Shown here piece after piece: positions 59,928 through 64,000 of a stretch of DNA of 64,000 nt. How positions within the stretch are numbered: position 1 is the stretch's first letter; each line of letters begins with the position of its first letter. A program made the translations under genes and the position numbers. The stretch comes from Halovenus sp037080055. GTDB lineage: Archaea; Halobacteriota; Halobacteria; Halobacteriales; Haloarculaceae. The DNA lies in the NCBI RefSeq assembly GCF_037080055.1, contig NZ_JBAOJI010000003.1, positions 186,001 to 250,000 of the forward strand, given 5' to 3'. Under the pieces are notes generated by a model. The model did no database searches, was not told where the DNA came from, and worked only from the letters and a program-made list of their open reading frames with translations.

Positions 59928-60737
59928 TCAGTTGCCGCCCCGGACCACGTGTCCGTACTTGAGCAGCGCAACGAACACTGCGCCCCCGACGGCGTTGCCG
60001 ACCGTCGCCAGCGCGAGAAAAACGAGATAATCCAACGGCGTGACTGACGTGGACATGATCAGTCCAAACAGCACTTCGACGTTACCCGCGATCGAGTGCG
60101 GGAGATGCAGCAGGCCGATAGTTCCGGTGACGATCAACACGATAATCAGCCGACTGGTCGTCTCCTGGGCCGCTGTGATCAACCAGGCCAGCAGCCCCAT
60201 CAGCCATCCTGCGAAGACACCGCCGACGAACAGCCACTCGGGTTCGTGTGAGACCAGTTTGTTCGCGATGGTTCCGAACGCCTCCGGCGAGACGACGCCG
60301 AGACCCGGCATCAACACGACGACCAGCAGTGTGAATATGAACCCACCGACGATGTTGCCGACGTACACCACGCCCCAGAGTCTGGAGAGTTGCTGTGCGG
60401 AGGCCTGACCGTCGAGGACGGGAATCACGGCGAGAGTCGTGTGTTCTGTGAACAGTTCCGACCGTCCGAGGATCACGAACATGAATCCGATCGAGTAGAC
60501 ACTCGCGAGCAGAAGTTCAGTGCCAAGATCACCGTAGCCGCCATCGGAGAGCGTCAATATGACTGCCATCATGAGTGGCCCGAAGCCGATATCAAGCCCC
60601 GCTGAAAATCCGGATAGCGCCAGCCCAGACCACTCGCGGTTCATCTCGTGAACGCCACTCTCGATTAGTGAGGCGAGCACGTTCTGAGATGTCATCTGCT
60701 CCGTAGAGTCGGTATCCTCTTGCTCCGGCTCACTCAC
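59928..60737 (-). CDS. Formate/nitrite transporter (FNT) family protein
   Basis: 269 residues from a GTG. Six membrane helices; the FNT pattern includes LALSGFSAGLDIGFGPLMMA, VILGRSELFTEHTTLAVIP and LPHSIAGNVEVLFGLIM. FNT channels move small monovalent anions such as formate, nitrite, lactate or acetate. It converges with the ThDP enzyme gene, nine bases between stops, at the edge of the cluster. Substrate unknown. Confidence 0.9.
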   Translation of the reverse strand: MSEPEQEDTDSTEQMTSQNVLASLIESGVHEMNREWSGLALSGFSAGLDIGFGPLMMAVILTLSDGGYGDLGTELLLASVYSIGFMFVILGRSELFTEHTTLAVIPVLDGQASAQQLSRLWGVVYVGNIVGGFIFTLLVVVLMPGLGVVSPEAFGTIANKLVSHEPEWLFVGGVFAGWLMGLLAWLITAAQETTSRLIIVLIVTGTIGLLHLPHSIAGNVEVLFGLIMSTSVTPLDYLVFLALATVGNAVGGAVFVALLKYGHVVRGGN

Positions 60738-60890
60738 TGGAACTCACACTCGTTTGTCAGCTACCGCGGCCACACATATCTGTGTTTGTTCGGTTTGCCG
60801 CGAATCGCCTCTGGAGTGGCACCGGCGAGAGATGTCACTCGCTCGGAGTCAAAAATAAAATCTCGAAAAGTGGTCGGAAATCGGTCGGCG

Positions 60891-62378
60891 TTAGCCGAAC
60901 ATCTTCCGCATCATCGGGTGCATCTCCATCAACTGCTCCTCGGCGATTTCCTCGTAGAGCTTGTAGGTGATGGACACTGTCAGCAGGAGTCCAGTCCCGG
61001 TCACACCGCCGATGGTGCCGAGCATGTTCGCCATCACGGCGAGGAAGCCGACGAGCGCACCGCCGATGACGGTCACCTGCGGGATGTACTGTTCGAGCAC
61101 GCGCTCGATACTCCGGGTGTTCTGCCGGAATCCGGGGATCTGCATCCCGGAGCCGTGGATCTGCTTGGCCGTCGCCTCGGGGCCCATGTCAGTGGTCTTC
61201 ACCCAGAAGATGGCGAAGATTGCACCGCCGACGATCATGATCGTCAGATCGATCCCCACGCGAATGAGGATCTCCCAGGCCTCGTTCTGTCCACCGAAGC
61301 CGGCGAACCACATCCAGTCCTGTGGGGACTGGATCGGCGAGAGGAAGTAGAACAGCCCTTCCTGTGGTTGGCCCTGATCGCTGTAGGTGCCCAGCCACGC
61401 GGGCATCCCGGTCCACTGGCCGTTCAGAATGCGCCCGAGGAACTGAACGTTCATCTGGAGTGCTCGAACGAGGATCATCGGCAGGACACTCGCGTAGATG
61501 AGCTTGACCGGGTATCGACCCCGTGCGCCCTTGACCCGCGTATTCGAGAGGGGGATCTCGACGCGAACGCTTTCCGCGTAGACGACGATGGCGAAGATTG
61601 CGAAGGTGGTAAACATCGCCAGCAGCCCGACCCGGAACTGTCCACCGGGGCCGAGCAGGACATCCTGCAACCCTGCTGGTGTGAGCAGGCTCCCCGAAAG
61701 CTCTCGCTCGCCGAAGATCACGCGAATCCAGGTCGCGATGATCCCGTCGTTGACCGTTCCGGGGAGTTCACTGAATCCGAGCAGGCCACCGATCATCCGC
61801 TGGCTCACACCAGCGATAATGAACAGCCCGATCCCGGATCCGACGCCCCACTTGCTGACGATTTCGTCCATGAACAGGATGAGGATACCGCCGATGAACA
61901 CCTGCACGAAGATCAGAAACTGCAGTGTCCCCGGGCTCACGCCGATCGACCGAGCGACCGGACCCGCTGGCTGCAGGAAACCTGCATACACCATCGGGAG
62001 CGCGGTGAGCGCCGTCATGATGACGACGAGCAGTTTCTGCAGGCCCTGATAGAGGACCTGATCTCGTGGGTTATTCTGGGTATCGAGTCCCAGCAAGTCG
62101 GCACCGCCGAGCAGTTGCAGGACGATGCTCGCCGTGACGATCGGTCCAATTCCGACGTGCATTAGCGAGCCCTGCGATCCGGCCAGAATCGACCGGAAAC
62201 GACCGAAGGCATCTGACGATGCGCCCAGCCCGAACAGCGACACGTTCGTCAGGAAAAAGTACAGCACCAGGATTCCTGCCGTCCAGCCGAGTTTGCGGCG
62301 GAACGGGACGTGTCCTTCCGGACGGCGGACTGCGGGCATCCGCGTAAGTACCGGTTCGGCGGTATCCTTCCAGCTCAT
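60891..62378 (-). CDS. secY: Preprotein translocase SecY
   Basis: 495 residues with about ten membrane helices, as expected for the SecY channel: LGWTAGILVLYFFLTNVSLF, HVGIGPIVTASIVLQLLGG, NPRDQVLYQG, and the C-terminal EEIAEEQLMEMHPMMRKMFG. It is the last gene of the spc ribosomal operon, one base after L15. Works with the SecDF pair encoded at 32.6-35.1 kb. Confidence 0.97.
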   Translation of the reverse strand: MSWKDTAEPVLTRMPAVRRPEGHVPFRRKLGWTAGILVLYFFLTNVSLFGLGASSDAFGRFRSILAGSQGSLMHVGIGPIVTASIVLQLLGGADLLGLDTQNNPRDQVLYQGLQKLLVVIMTALTALPMVYAGFLQPAGPVARSIGVSPGTLQFLIFVQVFIGGILILFMDEIVSKWGVGSGIGLFIIAGVSQRMIGGLLGFSELPGTVNDGIIATWIRVIFGERELSGSLLTPAGLQDVLLGPGGQFRVGLLAMFTTFAIFAIVVYAESVRVEIPLSNTRVKGARGRYPVKLIYASVLPMILVRALQMNVQFLGRILNGQWTGMPAWLGTYSDQGQPQEGLFYFLSPIQSPQDWMWFAGFGGQNEAWEILIRVGIDLTIMIVGGAIFAIFWVKTTDMGPEATAKQIHGSGMQIPGFRQNTRSIERVLEQYIPQVTVIGGALVGFLAVMANMLGTIGGVTGTGLLLTVSITYKLYEEIAEEQLMEMHPMMRKMFG

Positions 62379-62379
62379 A

Positions 62380-62856
62380 TTATTCCTCGTCTGTCGATTC
62401 GTCGTCGTCGACCGGGTTTAGTGCTTCGGTCTCGCCACCGGCGGCCTCGATTTTCTCGACGGCACCGTCCGAGAAATCATCCGCGATGACGGAGAGTTCG
62501 TTCCGAACCTGCCCAGCACCGAGTACTTTCACTCGGTCTGCCGTGTCTGCGTCGTCGACGATTTCTCGCGCGTCGATCTCGTAGCCACCGTCGGTCTCCT
62601 CTGCGAGGCCCTCCGCTGCGAGCAGCGGGGCGTCCTCGTCGAGTTCGCGCACGTCGACGGTCACGACCGTGTCCTGCGCTTTCTCCGGCCGGGTGAAACC
62701 CGAGCCTTCCTCGCCGAGTGGCGGGTGGTTGTGGTGCTCGTGTTTGTCACGTCCTGCCGCGCCGCGGCCGCCACGGTGACCGGCACCGCGTCGGTTCTTC
62801 TGGGAACCGCCGCCGTGGGTCCGGGAGCCGCGCTGTCGTCGTTTTTTGCTTGTCAT
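62380..62856 (-). CDS. rpl15: 50S ribosomal protein uL15
   Basis: 158 residues from ATG 62856, which overlaps the L30 stop by one base (TAATG). TSKKRRQRGSRTHGGGSQKN, GAGHRGGRGAAGRDKHEHH, then NHPPLGEEGSGFTRPEKA: the basic N-terminus of L15 that threads the 23S rRNA. The C-terminal acidic tail is typical of haloarchaea. Confidence 0.96.
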   Translation of the reverse strand: MTSKKRRQRGSRTHGGGSQKNRRGAGHRGGRGAAGRDKHEHHNHPPLGEEGSGFTRPEKAQDTVVTVDVRELDEDAPLLAAEGLAEETDGGYEIDAREIVDDADTADRVKVLGAGQVRNELSVIADDFSDGAVEKIEAAGGETEALNPVDDDESTDEE

Positions 62857-63320
62857 TATCGCATCGCCTCCAGTAGTGCATCGAGATCGTCCGTCTCGTG
62901 AGGACCGATCTGTCCGCCCGTCTTGACCGGCCGTTTGACGCCCTCGTGGCCGCCCCGCGGTGGGTGCAGCCGCAGCGTCGGCGAGAGGCCGGCATCTTGC
63001 AGAGTCGTTTCTTCGGCGATCAGTGCCTCGGCGAGCGCCGAGATACTGTCGTATTCCGTGTTCTCGGCGATCCACTCGTCGTCGATGTCGCCCTCGCCCG
63101 CTGCGGGCTCGGCTCGGCTCTCGATCAGGAGTTCGACCGTCTCCTGGCTCGGCTCGCCGTGGGCAACGTAGTCGTTGACCTTCGCGACCATCCCGTCGTA
63201 GGCTGGCTCTTCGGGCACCAGCGTCGCGTGGTTGACCCGACCGAGATTCAGCATGTCGAGGGTGTCTCGGGTGTCCTGATTGATGTTCACTTCACCGCGA
63301 AGCTGGACGAGCGCTTTCAT
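62856..63320 (-). CDS. rpl30: 50S ribosomal protein uL30
   Basis: 154 residues. MKALVQLRGEVNINQDTRDT, LDMLNLGRVNHATLV, and the C-terminal extension characteristic of archaeal L30 (TLRLHPPRGGHEGVKRPV). Part of the S5-L30-L15-SecY order. Overlaps S5 by four bases at its start. Confidence 0.95.
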   Translation of the reverse strand: MKALVQLRGEVNINQDTRDTLDMLNLGRVNHATLVPEEPAYDGMVAKVNDYVAHGEPSQETVELLIESRAEPAAGEGDIDDEWIAENTEYDSISALAEALIAEETTLQDAGLSPTLRLHPPRGGHEGVKRPVKTGGQIGPHETDDLDALLEAMR

Positions 63321-63961
63321 TCCTCGACCACCTCACGCTGCTGTTCGCGAACGCGCTGGGGCACCCGCGATTCCGCGGCGTTTTCCAGTGCGTTGTAGGT
63401 CGCTTTTGCCAGGTTCACCGTCGTTCGGGTGTTGCCGTGGCTTTTCGTCCAGGCGTCTTCGATACCAGCCAGTTCGAGCACGTGCCGTGGCGTCTCTGCG
63501 GCAGCGAGCCCGAGTCCTTTCGGAGCCGGCTTGATTTCGACTTCGACACTGCCGGCCTTGCCCGTCGCGTTCCGGATCAGCGAGTGATCGCCACCCGGCT
63601 CGTCCTCCCAGGAACCGCTTCCCAGAGGGATCTTGACCAGGTTCAGCTTGCCGATGTCGATGGCCTTCTGAATCGCTCCGCCGACCTGATCGTCACGACC
63701 CTCGGCGTAGCCGATGAGGCCGTTACGGTTGCCGACGACGACGACACAGCGGAACTTGACTCGGCGCCCCGAGTCGGTCATCCGCTGGACCATGTTGATG
63801 TCCAGTACTTCGTCTTCCAGATCTGGAACGAGCTGGTCGACGAGCTCTGCTTCCTTCAGTGGCAGGCCGGAGTTCAGCGCCTCCTCCATCGTCTCGATTT
63901 CGCCTTCTGCCACCTTCTTGCCAAGTCGGGTCTGTGGGACCCATCCGTCTTCAGCACTCAT
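63317..63961 (-). CDS. rps5: 30S ribosomal protein uS5
   Basis: 214 residues. The double-stranded RNA-binding-like S5 domain: RRVKFRCVVVVGNRNGLIGY and GYAEGRDDQVGGAIQKAID, followed by the C-terminal domain IPLGSGSWE and ARETPRHVLELAG-like segments. Its start overlaps the L18 stop (ATGA). Confidence 0.95.
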   Translation of the reverse strand: MSAEDGWVPQTRLGKKVAEGEIETMEEALNSGLPLKEAELVDQLVPDLEDEVLDINMVQRMTDSGRRVKFRCVVVVGNRNGLIGYAEGRDDQVGGAIQKAIDIGKLNLVKIPLGSGSWEDEPGGDHSLIRNATGKAGSVEVEIKPAPKGLGLAAAETPRHVLELAGIEDAWTKSHGNTRTTVNLAKATYNALENAAESRVPQRVREQQREVVEE

Positions 63962-64000
63962 AGTTCAACCTCATCTTCCAGCAGTGTTTCTCGCAGTTCG
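63958..64000 (-). CDS. rpl18: 50S ribosomal protein uL18, C-terminus only
   Basis: The right edge holds the last 13 sense codons and TGA of a leftward frame: ELRETLLEDEVEL. This is the usual end of archaeal L18, and the position upstream of rps5 is its normal place in the spc operon. The rest of the gene lies beyond the window. It overlaps rps5 by four bases. Confidence 0.75.
   Translation of the reverse strand, partial: ELRETLLEDEVEL

Noticed and set aside
60720..62165. 481-codon open frame antisense to secY
   Set aside because: It is the reverse reading of secY and shows no domain. Long antisense frames are common in haloarchaea because of codon bias.

Overview
The window is chromosomal DNA from an extremely halophilic archaeon (class Halobacteria). 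Support: proteins are strongly acidic, promoters are TATA-like with many leaderless starts, translational overlaps are tight (ATGA, TAATG), and the ribosomal and Sec genes are archaeal (S6e, L37e, NOB1, aMBF1, Lsm, SecDF, SecY). It also carries lineage markers: archaellin, CheF, bacterioopsin-activator-type regulators and many small conserved haloarchaeal families. The genus cannot be fixed from sequence alone; a Haloarculaceae-like relative is a guess.

Layout. 1-4.9 kb: a Tat lipoprotein cut by the left edge, an STT3/AglB-like membrane glycosyltransferase paralogue and an archaellin. 4.5-13.9 kb: a DUF7521-type membrane protein, a winged-helix regulator, and the taxis block: KaiC-like ATPase and cheW leftward; cheB, cheA, cheR, a HEAT-repeat protein and cheF rightward; then a second cheF leftward. 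14-17.1 kb: S6e with a DUF7112-type gene, a small unknown protein, and Lsm-L37e-purF. 17.1-18.8 kb: a membrane histidine kinase and MBF1. 19-22.5 kb: sdhCDBA. 22.5-28.6 kb: a bat-type regulator, an unknown gene, a cobalamin adenosyltransferase, a DUF7553-type protein, an AlaX-type editing protein, tRNA-Val(CAC) followed by a hairpin-rich interrupted copy of its 3' end, a small regulator, a SLC13 transporter and a four-helix membrane protein.

28.6-32.6 kb is a stress island that is partly decaying. It has a tandem USP, two PNPOx-fold proteins, a short bactofilin-like protein, a single USP and gene fragments, including a frameshifted USP joined to an antisense RimK-like ATP-grasp fragment. 32.6-45.4 kb is mostly housekeeping: secF-secD, an amidase, DUF5812, pgi, a CPBP protease, PRC-barrel-nob1, a tiny zinc-finger gene overlapping an Hsp20-like gene, a thiolase, DUF5518, a VOC protein, DUF5779 and purK. 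Strong hairpins lie between the divergent DUF5779 and purK genes. 45.5-52.9 kb: a sensor-domain membrane protein, a 7TM-PAS histidine kinase, two tiny overlapping genes, an orphan E1-alpha 2-oxoacid dehydrogenase subunit, an HD phosphohydrolase, a 1-Cys peroxiredoxin, tatA and msrB.

53.0-60.7 kb is the most distinctive region. It holds an enolase-superfamily enzyme, an aldehyde dehydrogenase, a zinc alcohol dehydrogenase, an SCP2 protein, a bat-type regulator, a benzoylformate-decarboxylase-like ThDP enzyme and a formate/nitrite-family channel. The enzyme set looks like a catabolic module for a hydroxy or oxo acid (mandelate-like chemistry is one possibility), but the substrate is unknown. 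60.9-64.0 kb: the end of the spc ribosomal operon, L18 (cut)-S5-L30-L15-SecY.

Most long reading frames antisense to the genes above reflect haloarchaeal codon bias and are not listed. No rRNA, CRISPR array, insertion sequence or replication origin was recognised.
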